From: JBCCGR01 sp039029195
GTDB taxonomy: Bacteria > Pseudomonadota > Alphaproteobacteria > Rhizobiales > Rhizobiaceae
Assembly (NCBI GenBank): GCA_039029195.1
Contig: JBCCGR010000006.1
Location: 90,816 to 154,815, forward strand
Length of the DNA stretch: 64,000 nucleotides
Reading direction: 5' to 3'
In this document: positions 43,699-52,565 of the stretch, one piece after another
Layout of the letters: the number at the start of each line of letters is the position of its first letter
How positions within the stretch are numbered: the stretch's first letter is position 1
Translations under genes and position numbers: made by a program
Notes under the pieces: model-generated
Told to the model about the DNA's origin: nothing
Database searches by the model: none
The model's input: only the letters and a program-made list of their open reading frames with translations

Positions 43699-44984
43699 AT
43701 CCCGGCCTCAACCGAAGCCCTTATCTTCAAGCCGACACGCTGGCGTTGGGGACCGCGCTCATTGTCGCGCTCACCCTGGGCGGAGGGACCCGCACTTCGC
43801 TTTGGACAGATGCTATTGTGCAGATTGTGATGATACTGGCATCCGTATTCGTCATTGTGCGCCAATCCAACGGGCACATATCGAGGCCGATCATGATTCT
43901 GATCTGCACGGGCGCCGCGATATTTGTTGTGCAACTCTTCCCCGGCATCGGGCACATTGCAATTATTTTTCAGGGACTGATGAGTGGCGTTGATCCCGAA
44001 TTGATTCAGAGAAGTTGGTTGCCACCTGCAACGTTAGGTCTGAGTCGAACATTGGAAGTTCTCCTGTACTTCTCCAGCCTGGCACTGTTGCTGGTCGCCG
44101 TTTCAAAAATCGATGCCCGGATTCTTCTAGCCCTGTTTCCGTTCGTATTTTTTGGATTTGCCATCCAGATCGTGTTTGCAATTGCTGATCTGGCTGGTGA
44201 TGCCTCACCGATGAAGCTTCTCAACGTTCTCCCGTACCGGTTCCCGACCGGGCTTGTGGCCAACGGCAATCATTTGGCGACCATTCTGTTTACTTCTATC
44301 CCATTGGCATTCGCCTATTTCCGGGCAACCAAGCGCATCGGGTTTCTGGTTCTGTATCTTGTATTCGCGATGCTTGCATTGCTTGCCGGTGGATCGCTCG
44401 CAGGGGCATTGCTGGGTTTCACAGTAATGGGGCTGTGTCTGTATTTTTCAGTCATGAACAATGTTGGCCGACGATTTCGCTTGCCCATTTTCGCTGTGGC
44501 AACTGCGGCGCTCGGTGTCGTTGGATATGCCGTTGCGGTGCGCATTGGGGCCGAAAACTTCGAGACTGGATTGGGACGGCCGGAGTTCTTCAGGACCACT
44601 CTTGTTGGAATCTGGGACAACCTGTTTTTCGGTATTGGTCTGGGTAATTTCAAATTGGGTTATCCGGCCTATGAAGACCCGCATATGATCTTCAACACCA
44701 TCGTCAATCACGCACACAACGACTATTTGGAGCTAGTCTTTGAAGGCGGATTGCTGGCTGTCGCAGCACTCGTACTCTATTTTGTATTGTTCGTTCAACG
44801 TGTTGCCCGGATTTGGCGGCAACCTTTTGCGAAAGAGCTTGCAGTTGGAATAGCGGTCGTCCTGTTACACTCAGCAGTCGACTATCCATTGCGAACATTG
44901 GCTGTGGCGAGTCTCTTCGTGTTTATGAATGGGATGCTTTTTCACCGCGCATTCTCACCCCGCAAACGAAAGATCTCCGACTAA
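43695..44984 (+). CDS. Wzy_C-type O-antigen ligase/polymerase family protein
   Basis: A 429-residue protein with about eleven membrane segments and the conserved large periplasmic loop ending NHAHNDYLELVFEGGLLA, plus GRPEFFRTTLVGIWDNLFFGIGLGNF. This family includes O-antigen ligase WaaL and Wzy polymerases, which cannot be told apart by sequence. With EpsG-like polymerase in the locus, ligase is the more economical role. TTG start at 43695 overlaps the previous stop. It is the last clear glycan gene. Confidence 0.88.
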   Translation: MNPGLNRSPYLQADTLALGTALIVALTLGGGTRTSLWTDAIVQIVMILASVFVIVRQSNGHISRPIMILICTGAAIFVVQLFPGIGHIAIIFQGLMSGVDPELIQRSWLPPATLGLSRTLEVLLYFSSLALLLVAVSKIDARILLALFPFVFFGFAIQIVFAIADLAGDASPMKLLNVLPYRFPTGLVANGNHLATILFTSIPLAFAYFRATKRIGFLVLYLVFAMLALLAGGSLAGALLGFTVMGLCLYFSVMNNVGRRFRLPIFAVATAALGVVGYAVAVRIGAENFETGLGRPEFFRTTLVGIWDNLFFGIGLGNFKLGYPAYEDPHMIFNTIVNHAHNDYLELVFEGGLLAVAALVLYFVLFVQRVARIWRQPFAKELAVGIAVVLLHSAVDYPLRTLAVASLFVFMNGMLFHRAFSPRKRKISD

Positions 44985-45194
44985 CTTCGCCGCATGATGT
45001 TGGTGCATTTCAACACGTCGTCCACAGGCCAAACTGATCCCGGCTTTCGCTATCATCATGGTAAACGGTTTAAGTCGTTGAAATTATTGGTCCTCGTTTT
45101 TTGCAGATCAGCCATGCAAAAATTCTCCCCATTTTCGACACAATTTGAATTGCGATCCTGAGCGCACAGGACTATACGCCCCACAAGCTCGCGG

Positions 45195-45210
45195 GTAACC
45201 TTTTGTTAAC
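45195..45210 (+). promoter_or_regulatory. CtrA-like box
   Basis: GTAA-CCTTTTG-TTAAC matches the alphaproteobacterial CtrA consensus TTAA-N7-TTAAC with one mismatch. It lies 29 bases before the start of a 33-residue membrane peptide. Confidence 0.4.
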
Positions 45211-45238
45211 GAATCGAGCGGGAAACACAGGGGCCAGT

Positions 45239-45340
45239 ATGAACGATGTTGTAGAGAAATCCTGCTGGGGTGTGACTGCTCGTGCGGTTGCTGCTTTTGG
45301 CGGAGTTCTTGTCCTCGCCTATTTGTTTGGCGCTGTTTGA
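45239..45340 (+). CDS. Single-pass membrane micropeptide (33 aa)
   Basis: Translation gives MNDVVEKSCWGVTARAV followed by a hydrophobic helix (AAFGGVLVLAYLFGAV), a 33-residue peptide with one membrane span. CAGGGG lies at the expected distance before the ATG, a CtrA-like box lies upstream, and a strong terminator follows 72 bases downstream, so promoter, gene and terminator form a self-contained unit. Family unknown. Confidence 0.5.
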   Translation: MNDVVEKSCWGVTARAVAAFGGVLVLAYLFGAV

Positions 45341-45411
45341 TATATTCTGGTCGACACAATTCGGGAGTTCAAAACCGATCTAGGCCAGAATCAAATCAAA
45401 CCTGAAATTCT

Positions 45412-45441
45412 AAAAGCGTGGACACGATCCACGCTTTTTTT
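45412..45441 (+). terminator. Strong rho-independent terminator
   Basis: AAAGCGTGGA (45413-45422) and TCCACGCTTT (45428-45437) form a perfect 10-bp stem with loop CACGA, followed by a run of Ts. It ends the micropeptide unit before the rhodanese gene. Confidence 0.88.
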
Positions 45442-45494
45442 GTGCTCGGTTTGTCTCTATCAATCGTAGAGTCCGTGCAGGGAGATTGAGAAAA

Positions 45495-45890
45495 ATGATC
45501 AGCGCTCAGGAGCTCGTAGACCGAGCAAATGCCGAAGTCGTCACCATTGGCGTGGAAGACAGTGCTGCTGCTCAAGCGTCAGGAGACGCTGTTCTTGTCG
45601 ATATTCGCGACATTCGCGAGTTGAACAGGGTAGGGCGCATTCCCGGTGCCATCCATGCCCCTCGAGGCATGTTGGAATTTTGGGTCGATCCAGAGAGCCC
45701 GTATCACCGGGATGTCTTTGCGCAGGAAGGAAAAACCTACATTCTCTTCTGCGCAGCGGCGGGGCGTTCAGCGCTTGCTGCAAAAGCGCTGCAGGACATG
45801 GGATTTGGCCCGGTTGCGCACATGGAAGGCGGATTTGGTCTTTGGACCGAAAAGGATATGCCGGTCGATCTACCGGACCCCAAAGAATAG
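45495..45890 (+). CDS. Rhodanese-like domain protein
   Basis: A 131-residue single rhodanese domain: AVLVDIRDIRELNRVGRIPGAIHAPRGMLEFWVDPES, active-site loop FCAAAGRSALAAKAL with catalytic Cys, and MEGGFGLWTEKDMPVD. Rhodaneses transfer sulfane sulfur to thiol acceptors; the physiological acceptor is unknown. The ATG at 45495 is preceded by GGGAG about 11 bases upstream. It stands alone between a terminator and the convergent oxygenase gene. Confidence 0.9.
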   Translation: MISAQELVDRANAEVVTIGVEDSAAAQASGDAVLVDIRDIRELNRVGRIPGAIHAPRGMLEFWVDPESPYHRDVFAQEGKTYILFCAAAGRSALAAKALQDMGFGPVAHMEGGFGLWTEKDMPVDLPDPKE

Positions 45891-45927
45891 AAACCCCAAT
45901 GGGTGGGCTGAATCTGGTGCAGGCTCC

Positions 45928-46725
45928 TTAGCAAACCGGCTCCGCCCGTCCGTAAAAGCCTGTTCGTTCTTCGGGGCTAAACTCAACTCCCGCACGTTCG
46001 TAATAGGAAAACACGGCAATGATCCGGGCATGATGTCCCAGGCTTGGTGTGACCCTGTGCGCAGTGTTCTTTCCTTTAAATACGTTGAGCGTGCCGGGCT
46101 CAAGCTCCACGGTGCGGGTTTTCCTATCCCGTCCCTTAATCAGATTGGCAACACCATCGTGATTGGCACTGGTAATGGTGCGCAGCCCTGGCCTGTATTC
46201 GAATATTCCGCCGTCCTCGGGAGATTGCAGCAACAATGTTGTGGTGAACTCCGACCGGTCGAAATGCCAATTGAGAGCTTGTCCGTTGGAATAGGACATC
46301 GCGTTGACCCGAGCCAGCGGGTCGGCCATGACATAAAGTTCCGGCCTTTCCATCACTTCCGCCAGAAAGTGCCGGAACGGTTCCCATTCATATAGTTTCT
46401 CCAGCGCGCTGCCTCTCAACTGGTCGGCGCAAAGGGTTCGATTGCTGGTGTTAAACCGGGTCAGCACCGGGTGATCTGAGGAGACGCCCGGCACATTTTC
46501 GCTGAAATAGATGTTGTGCCGACGCTCATGGAGAAAGCCCTCTGTTTCAAAGCGACCTTGAAGATCCGTGGCTTGCTTTTCTGCAACCGGTTGTCTCATG
46601 AATCCCGGCAGATTGAACATTCCATTGTTTTCCAACTCCGCCTTGCAGTTTTTCACCAGCGCAGCAAACGCGGGCGATGAAGGTTCATTCAGCGGATAGG
46701 ATTGGAGATCAAGAATATCGTGCAT
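45928..46725 (-). CDS. 2OG-Fe(II) oxygenase of the HalD/BesD-like group
   Basis: A 265-residue cupin-fold oxygenase. NWHFDRSEFTTTLLLQSPEDGGIFEYRPGLR contains the HxD iron ligands, NTAHRV gives the distal His, and HARIIAVFSYYE provides the 2-oxoglutarate-binding Arg. Proteins of this shape are often labelled HalD/BesD halogenases, but radical halogenases replace the iron-binding Asp by Gly or Ala; here Asp is present, so hydroxylation is expected. The start is 46725 (MHDILDLQSYPL), with 46758 as an alternative that has a better ribosome site. It is divergent from an MFS transporter. Confidence 0.82.
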   Translation of the reverse strand: MHDILDLQSYPLNEPSSPAFAALVKNCKAELENNGMFNLPGFMRQPVAEKQATDLQGRFETEGFLHERRHNIYFSENVPGVSSDHPVLTRFNTSNRTLCADQLRGSALEKLYEWEPFRHFLAEVMERPELYVMADPLARVNAMSYSNGQALNWHFDRSEFTTTLLLQSPEDGGIFEYRPGLRTITSANHDGVANLIKGRDRKTRTVELEPGTLNVFKGKNTAHRVTPSLGHHARIIAVFSYYERAGVEFSPEERTGFYGRAEPVC

Positions 46726-46895
46726 CTGGCTCGTCCCGGACTTGTGTATGCGGAGCATTGACCCTCGAACCCTTGTTATACGAGTGGCGGGTGGCTGCAA
46801 CTCCCGATATTTGAACATCGAACATTGCTTGTTTCCAGAGCGAATTGGCGCAACATTGGTAACCTGCTTCGAGATGTATCCAAGGCCATTCATCC

Positions 46896-48155
46896 GTGAC
46901 AATTGAAACGGCTCACAAACCAGGCGGCAGTCGTGCCTGGTTTATCTGGCTGCTCGCCGCGTTGGCCTTTGGCTATGCCTTTTTCCACCGGGTTGCCCCC
47001 AGTGTCATGGTGGCTGATCTGATGCGCGAGTTTGCCATCGGCGGCGCAGTTCTGGGCGTGTTGTCAGCCCTTTACTTTTATCCCTACTTCTTGCTTCAGG
47101 TACCACTCGGCGCGCTTCTTGAACGCATCGGTGCACGTTATTTGTTGGCGGCAGCGCTTACGGTTGCGGCGCTCGGATCAGCCATGTTCGCGATGGCAGA
47201 CTCCATCTACACCGCTTATGCAGGCCGCATTCTCATTGGCGTGGGATCAAGTGTCGGCTTTCTGGGCGGCCTGTCACTTGCTTTCAACTGGTTTCCTCCA
47301 AATCGGCTCGCGTTTCTGGCTGGGCTCGCCATGTTTTGTGCGATGATTTCGGGAATGATTGCGCAAGCCCCGCTTGCTTTCTTCGTGGGCGCTTTCGGCT
47401 GGCGAACCAGCATGTGGCTGCTGGGCGGCGTCGGGCTCTTGCTGGCAGCACTCATTGTCACATTTGTCAGAAATCAACCGGAAGGCAGCAAGCCGCAGCA
47501 GTCTGAACGGCGCCCCTGGAGCGATGTTTGGCGTGGCCTCATGCAAGCGCTCTCAATGTGGGAAGTCTGGAAAATTGCACTGGTGGCCGCTGCTATGTCG
47601 GGGCCGATGCTCACATTTGGTGCGCTTTGGGGAACACCATATTTGCAAGTGGCCTACTCGCTTTCCCAGCCTCAGGCAGCTTTCTTCATCTCGCTCATTC
47701 TATTGGGCTGGGCAATCGGAGCTCCATTCTGGGGCTGGTTTTCAGATTTCATCGGCAAGCGACGAATATTGCTGGTTGCCGGGTGCCTTGTCATGAACGC
47801 GGCAATTGCACTCCTGGTTGCCGTGGCTGGTCTGCCATTGTGGGTCACGGCGATTTCCTTGGCGCTCATGGGGTTCACCGGTGCCGCAATGTCCATAACT
47901 TTCTCTCTGGTTCGCGACTCTGTTCCGGATGAAATCGGTGGAGCCGCCACCGGTATTGTGAATTCACTCACTGTTGGGTCAGGCGCTCTGCTCCAGCCCA
48001 TCGTGGGCCTTGCGCTGGACAGGCTCTGGGACGGTAGGATTTCTGAAGGCGCCCGCGTTTATCAGGCAGCAGATTTTCGCACCGCTTTCCTGTTTGTGCT
48101 GGCGTCCACGTTGATCGGGTTGGTGTTGGCAATCCTGTTGAAAAAGCCTGAGTAA
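46896..48155 (+). CDS. MFS transporter
   Basis: A 419-residue twelve-helix permease. The N-terminal half has HRVAPSVMVADLMREFAIGGAVLGVLSALYFYPYFLLQVPLGALLERIGARYLL, and WFSDFIGKRRILLVAG is the mid-protein repeat of the MFS signature. The motif layout resembles the ACS/sugar phosphate-type subfamily; substrate unknown. GTG start at 46896. It is divergent from the 2OG oxygenase, so a shared substrate is possible. Confidence 0.9.
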   Translation: MTIETAHKPGGSRAWFIWLLAALAFGYAFFHRVAPSVMVADLMREFAIGGAVLGVLSALYFYPYFLLQVPLGALLERIGARYLLAAALTVAALGSAMFAMADSIYTAYAGRILIGVGSSVGFLGGLSLAFNWFPPNRLAFLAGLAMFCAMISGMIAQAPLAFFVGAFGWRTSMWLLGGVGLLLAALIVTFVRNQPEGSKPQQSERRPWSDVWRGLMQALSMWEVWKIALVAAAMSGPMLTFGALWGTPYLQVAYSLSQPQAAFFISLILLGWAIGAPFWGWFSDFIGKRRILLVAGCLVMNAAIALLVAVAGLPLWVTAISLALMGFTGAAMSITFSLVRDSVPDEIGGAATGIVNSLTVGSGALLQPIVGLALDRLWDGRISEGARVYQAADFRTAFLFVLASTLIGLVLAILLKKPE

Positions 48156-48210
48156 GCGATTCCGAAGCGAACGACTTACCGCTGTAATCGAATCGTGCCA
48201 ATTGGTCTCC

Positions 48211-49335
48211 ATGCTATTTTCAAATGAACAGGATGCCGCGCTAAAGGCTGTCGCGGCCTGGTTGGACCAGGGTTTTCCGCAGGTCTTCCGGCTATTCGGC
48301 TATGCCGGGACAGGGAAAACCACGCTTGCCCGGCATCTGGCGGAAGGCATTGATGGTGATGTGCTTTTTGCTGCCTTCACGGGCAAAGCGGCATTGGTTC
48401 TGCGTGCTCGGGGCGCACCCAAAGCCAGTACCATCCATTCGCTGATCTATCGCCCGCGCGGGGAAGAGCTTGTTGAGGATGAAGACACCGGCAAGTCCGC
48501 GATGACACCTTTGTTTTCGCTCAACCGGCAAAGCCCTGTGTCGAAGGCAAAACTCATCGTCATTGATGAGTGTTCCATGGTGGATGAGGAGCTTGGCCGC
48601 GATCTCTTGTCATTTGGCACACCCGTATTGGTGTTGGGGGACCCGGGGCAACTGCCGCCGGTCTCAGGCGGTGGTTTTTTCACTGACCATGAGCCGGATT
48701 TTCTCCTGGAAACCATCCATCGTCAGGCAGAAGACAATCCGATTGTCCAATTGGCAGAAGCGGTTCGAAATGGGCGCGAGCTGTCCTACGGCGAGTACGG
48801 TGCGAGCAAGGTGATCTCTCGCCAGGGTGTGGTGCAGGAAGAAGTGCTTGCCGCCGATCAGGTGCTTGTGGGTACAAACAAGACACGGCGTCGTTACAAT
48901 CAGCGGCTTCGCGACCTGAAGGGTTTTCAAGGTGCGTTGCCAGCGTCTGGTGACAAGTTGGTGGCGCTGAGAAATGACCCGGCAAAGGGGCTGCTCAACG
49001 GTTCGCTTTGGCAGGTGCTGTCAGCGCCCAATTCAGCAAAGCAATTCATGAACCTGCTGGTTTCGTCCGAAGATGACGGAATGGAGCGCACCAGCGCAAA
49101 GATCAAGGTTTTGAAAGAAGTCTTTGAAAATCCGGAAGCTGATGTGCCGTGGCAGATCAAGCGCCGCTATGATGACTTTGACTATGGCTATGCGCTGACG
49201 GTGCACAAAGCGCAGGGTTCCCAGTGGGACAATGTCTATCTGTTCGACGAAAGCTGGGCTTTTCGCGAGCACCAATCGCGTTGGCTCTATACCGCTATCA
49301 CACGGGCCGCGGAAAAAATCACGATTGTGAAGTAA
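48211..49335 (+). CDS. RecD-like ATP-dependent DNA helicase (UvrD_C_2 type)
   Basis: A 374-residue superfamily 1 helicase: Walker A LFGYAGTGKTTLARHL, Walker B LIVIDECSMVDEEL, motif III VLGDPGQLPPVSGGGFF, and C-terminal ALTVHKAQGSQWDNVYLFDES with TAITRAAEKITIV. It is shorter than RecD2 and resembles phage Dda-type enzymes. The ATG at 48211 is used; a TTG at 48202 is in frame. Converges on the demethylase-family gene with a 1-base gap. Confidence 0.9.
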   Translation: MLFSNEQDAALKAVAAWLDQGFPQVFRLFGYAGTGKTTLARHLAEGIDGDVLFAAFTGKAALVLRARGAPKASTIHSLIYRPRGEELVEDEDTGKSAMTPLFSLNRQSPVSKAKLIVIDECSMVDEELGRDLLSFGTPVLVLGDPGQLPPVSGGGFFTDHEPDFLLETIHRQAEDNPIVQLAEAVRNGRELSYGEYGASKVISRQGVVQEEVLAADQVLVGTNKTRRRYNQRLRDLKGFQGALPASGDKLVALRNDPAKGLLNGSLWQVLSAPNSAKQFMNLLVSSEDDGMERTSAKIKVLKEVFENPEADVPWQIKRRYDDFDYGYALTVHKAQGSQWDNVYLFDESWAFREHQSRWLYTAITRAAEKITIVK

Positions 49336-49336
49336 G

Positions 49337-50224
49337 TCAGGCTGGCGCGGCGTTTTCGAAAAGCTGCCAGACCGCGTCAAAATTCTTGTAGTTTCGCTCC
49401 TGCGGGCTCATCGCGGCCATTTGATCCTTAAGCGTTTCGAGCCGCTCAGCACCCTGCGGTCCTGATATGAAACGCCTCAGCGGCTCTATCAGAATTTTCA
49501 CCGTGAAAAGAATGTCACCGGAAACCGGCAGTTTGCGCAGGGTTTGGTACTCCGCCCGAAGGAAGAGCGTATCGAGCGAAGGCTCTGCCTTGTCATGCTT
49601 ATGATGGCGCAGCTCATTTCTAACCGCCTGCCGCAAACCCGGGTCGCTGTCCAGAGACCAGTTCTCGCGCCAGACCGGAAGTTCCGGGCGTAGATTGTCA
49701 AAAATCCTGTCGATGCGCGCGCCAATGCGGGCGTTGAGATCCGGAATTGGGGCATGAATTTCACCCATTGGGCGACCAAATTTCTCGTCCAGTCTCCAAT
49801 GGGATGGAAAGCAAAGAGATGCGGCAGCAAGCACCCAGCCGTTCTCCCGCTTGCGCATCAGGATCAGATCGTCTTGAACCAAAAGCGAGGCAAGCATCAG
49901 CGGTTGCTCATGAAAGTCTTCATGCCTCAACTCGTACTCACCTGAACAAAGAGAAATGGTTCGCCCGCGTTGCGCCGCTTTGTCACCCTGCATGGCGCTC
50001 AGATTGTCGAGAATGAGTTCAAGCACTTGGTTCTGAGCCTGAAGCGTGTCCTTCTGCGCTAGGAAGATTTCGTTCGGGATATCGCGCCAAAGCTCCAGTT
50101 TCTGCGCAAGATAGTCGGGAAACTTCTCATCAACCTGGCAAATCGACCTTGGATCGAGCCTTTGGAGGCCGATAGCAAAAGGCGTTGCCAATCCGGAAAT
50201 GGGTTGAAACGTGGGGAAACTCAT
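49337..50224 (-). CDS. Heme-dependent oxidative N-demethylase family protein (DUF3445)
   Basis: A 295-residue protein with the DUF3445 pattern: GLQRLDPRSICQVDEKFPDYLAQKLEL, SLCFPSHWRLDEKFGRPMGEIHAPIPDLNARIGARIDRIFDNLRPELPVWRENWSL, LFLRAEYQTLRKLPVSGDILFTVKILIEPL. Family members bind heme and can be the demethylating subunit for methylamines such as dimethylamine. Partner subunits are not present here, so the physiological reaction is unknown. Divergent from pdxJ across 279 bases with strong hairpins. Confidence 0.85.
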   Translation of the reverse strand: MSFPTFQPISGLATPFAIGLQRLDPRSICQVDEKFPDYLAQKLELWRDIPNEIFLAQKDTLQAQNQVLELILDNLSAMQGDKAAQRGRTISLCSGEYELRHEDFHEQPLMLASLLVQDDLILMRKRENGWVLAAASLCFPSHWRLDEKFGRPMGEIHAPIPDLNARIGARIDRIFDNLRPELPVWRENWSLDSDPGLRQAVRNELRHHKHDKAEPSLDTLFLRAEYQTLRKLPVSGDILFTVKILIEPLRRFISGPQGAERLETLKDQMAAMSPQERNYKNFDAVWQLFENAAPA

Positions 50225-50357
50225 CGGAGTTACTGCAACAGGAATGGTTGAACCGCGTCAAGGACGAAGGCGTGTTCGCTAGACGGTTTCAGATTTGCCT
50301 GGAGGTACTTTGGAGGCGAAGTGCCGACCGGCGCGGTTGCACCACCCCAGCGGAGGC

Positions 50358-50376
50358 AATCGAACCTAGTTCGATT
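50358..50376. repeat. Perfect palindrome in demethylase-pdxJ intergenic region
   Basis: AATCGAAC and GTTCGATT are perfect 8-bp arms with a 3-base spacer; operator-like. Confidence 0.5.
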
Positions 50377-50393
50377 TGCCGTGAGCCAAATTA

Positions 50394-50430
50394 CCTAGTC
50401 CGGTTCCGACAAAGTCGGAATTGGTCTAGG
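50394..50430 (+). promoter_or_regulatory. Long hairpin upstream of pdxJ
   Basis: CCTAG-T-CCGGTTCCGAC pairs with GTCGGAATTGG-T-CTAGG around an AAA loop, 16 base pairs with two G-U pairs and one T-T mismatch. It lies 73 bases before the pdxJ start and could be a transcript leader structure or a terminator. Confidence 0.5.
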
Positions 50431-50503
50431 GGTGTCATTTTGCATGGGCGTCATGCACATTCCACATTTGTCAGCGCTGCGATTGCGAATTACAAATTCA
50501 CTC

Positions 50504-51256
50504 ATGAGCACCGTTCTTTCCGTCAATCTCAATGCCATAGCGCAGCTTCGCAACCGTCGCGACTTGCCATGGCCTAGTGTTGTAAATTTTGGCCGATTGG
50601 CGCTTGCTGCCGGGGCAGGGGGGCTGACGGTGCATCCAAGGCCCGACGAACGGCACATCCGTCGCTCGGATGTGCCTGAACTTCGCGCGTTGATCGATGA
50701 TGAGTTCCCGGATGCCGAATTCAACATCGAAGGCTATCCGACCGACGATTTCCTGACACTGTGTGAGGAAAATCAGCCCGAGCAGGTGACACTGGTGCCC
50801 GACGATCCGGCACAGGCGACGTCAGATCATGGTTGGGATTTCAGGAACAGCCACAATTTTCTGACACCCATTGTTGCGCGTTTGAAATCCGGTGGCGCAC
50901 GCGTGGCACTCTTCTCTGACCCGGATGCAGAGCAGATGCGCTGGGCAAGAGATACCGGATGCCACCGGGTGGAACTGTTCACCGGTCCGTATGGTGCAAC
51001 ATTTGATGACCCTGACGCAGCCCGGCGCGAAATCGACGCCTTGGGTAAGGCAGCCGATGCGGCCACCGAGTGCGGCATGACCTTGAATGCGGGGCATGAT
51101 CTTACGGTTGAAAACCTGCCACCTTTGATCGCCCGCATTCCTCAACTCGCCGAAGTTTCGATTGGTCACGGTCTGACTGCGGATGCACTCGAGTTTGGTA
51201 TGAGTGAAACAGTCAGGCGTTTTATCATAGCCTGTTCTGCGTCAACGGGCGCGTGA
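50504..51256 (+). CDS. pdxJ: Pyridoxine 5'-phosphate synthase PdxJ
   Basis: A 250-residue TIM barrel: LSVNLNAIAQLRNRRDLPWPSVVNFGRLALAAGAGGLTVHPRPDERHIRRSDV, EFNIEGYPT, VTLVPDDPAQATSDHGWDF, RVELFTGPYG, LNAGHDLTVENL and EVSIGHGLTADAL. It condenses 1-deoxyxylulose 5-phosphate with 3-amino-2-oxopropyl phosphate in vitamin B6 synthesis. The ATG at 50504 begins the conserved strand; an upstream frame to 50432 is rejected. No recognisable Shine-Dalgarno, which makes the leader hairpin more interesting. Confidence 0.95.
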   Translation: MSTVLSVNLNAIAQLRNRRDLPWPSVVNFGRLALAAGAGGLTVHPRPDERHIRRSDVPELRALIDDEFPDAEFNIEGYPTDDFLTLCEENQPEQVTLVPDDPAQATSDHGWDFRNSHNFLTPIVARLKSGGARVALFSDPDAEQMRWARDTGCHRVELFTGPYGATFDDPDAARREIDALGKAADAATECGMTLNAGHDLTVENLPPLIARIPQLAEVSIGHGLTADALEFGMSETVRRFIIACSASTGA

Positions 51257-51269
51257 TCACGGTGCGGGA

Positions 51270-52535
51270 TTGAGCGTTCAAAACCTCAACATCGCTTTCA
51301 TCGGTGCCGGGCCAGCCGGGCTTTCCGCAGCATTGTTTTTGAACCGATCAGAACACGCTGTCACGGTGTTCGACCAGTTTCAGGAGCCGCAGCCGCTTGG
51401 TTCCGGCCTCATGTTGCAACAGACTGGCCTGGAAGTGCTTCGCAGGCTCAATCTGCTCGATCAAATGCATTCGCTCGGTCGGCGTGTGACCTGCATTCGG
51501 GGATTTGAAGCGGGTTCCAAGCGATCGGTGCTCGATGTCCGCTACACGGCTTTGCACGACGAGAACTATGCTCTGGCCGTCCATCGTGGAGCCTTGTTTA
51601 ACCTGCTGCATCAGGCCGTTCTGGCGGATGGCATTCCCATAGTGCCAGGCGCTGAGATCGTGGAAGTGAATTGCCAGGCAAAAAGCCGCCCAGTACTCGT
51701 ATCGAAGGACGGTCGACCGTTTGACGGTTTTGACCTCGTGGTCGACGCAAGCGGCGCCAATTCGACCGTGCGTGATCAGTCGGTCCCAATCCTCAATCGG
51801 CATCATCTAAGCTATGGCGCGCTTTGGGCCACCTTGGAAACGGTTCCCGGCGACCTTGCAGATGGTGAACTCTTGCAGTGCTATCGCCGGGCCTCGAAAA
51901 TGATCGGTGTTCTGCCAGTTGGCCAAACACACGAATCAAGCAGCGATCTCACCACGTTTTTCTGGAGTTTGAAGGTTGCCGACTATGACGATTGGCGGCA
52001 GGCAGGACTTGACGTCTGGAAGGACGAAGTGCGCGCGCTCTGGCCGGAAGTGGAGCCATATCTCGATCAGATTGTCGACCCGGATCAGCTTGTGCTTGCC
52101 AGATATTCTCATCACACAGTCTGGAAACCCTGGCACGGCAGGCTTGTTCTGATTGGTGACAGCGCTCACGCCACCAGCCCGCAACTGGGGCAGGGCGCGA
52201 ACATGGCGCTGCTTGACGCGCTGGTTTTGAGTGAGGCGCTAAGCCGTTCTTCTTCGATAGAAGAGGGATTATCTGGGTATGCTCTGCGCCGTCGACGCCA
52301 TCTGCAACTGTTTCAGGCCTTGTCCCGAATGTTCACCCCGTTCTATCAGTCCGATAGCGTGGCGCTGCCGTTCATTCGGAATTGGCTCGCCGCTCCCTTG
52401 CTGGGCGTACCGCCGGTCCCGAGATTGCTCGCGCACATGATATCCGGCACCCTGATTAACCCGTTTCACGATGGGCAGTTGGACTTCGGCCATCATCCGG
52501 TTTGGACCGATCGGACTTCAACACATCAGTTTTGA
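51270..52535 (+). CDS. FAD-dependent monooxygenase (aromatic hydroxylase-like)
   Basis: A 421-residue flavoprotein: dinucleotide motif IAFIGAGPAGLSAALFLNRSEHAVTVFDQF, DLVVDASGANSTVRD, and LVLIGDSAHATSPQLGQGANMALLDA binding the FAD ribityl. It belongs to the PHBH/UbiH-type class A monooxygenases; substrate unknown. The TTG at 51270 lies 13 bases after the pdxJ stop, so the two may be co-transcribed. Confidence 0.88.
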   Translation: MSVQNLNIAFIGAGPAGLSAALFLNRSEHAVTVFDQFQEPQPLGSGLMLQQTGLEVLRRLNLLDQMHSLGRRVTCIRGFEAGSKRSVLDVRYTALHDENYALAVHRGALFNLLHQAVLADGIPIVPGAEIVEVNCQAKSRPVLVSKDGRPFDGFDLVVDASGANSTVRDQSVPILNRHHLSYGALWATLETVPGDLADGELLQCYRRASKMIGVLPVGQTHESSSDLTTFFWSLKVADYDDWRQAGLDVWKDEVRALWPEVEPYLDQIVDPDQLVLARYSHHTVWKPWHGRLVLIGDSAHATSPQLGQGANMALLDALVLSEALSRSSSIEEGLSGYALRRRRHLQLFQALSRMFTPFYQSDSVALPFIRNWLAAPLLGVPPVPRLLAHMISGTLINPFHDGQLDFGHHPVWTDRTSTHQF

Positions 52536-52565
52536 AATGCGGTCACCTTGTTACGGAGCAACTTT

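Noticed and set aside
45646..46395. 249-codon plus-strand frame overlapping rhodanese and opposite the 2OG oxygenase
   Set aside because: Starts inside the rhodanese gene in another frame; no recognisable motif.
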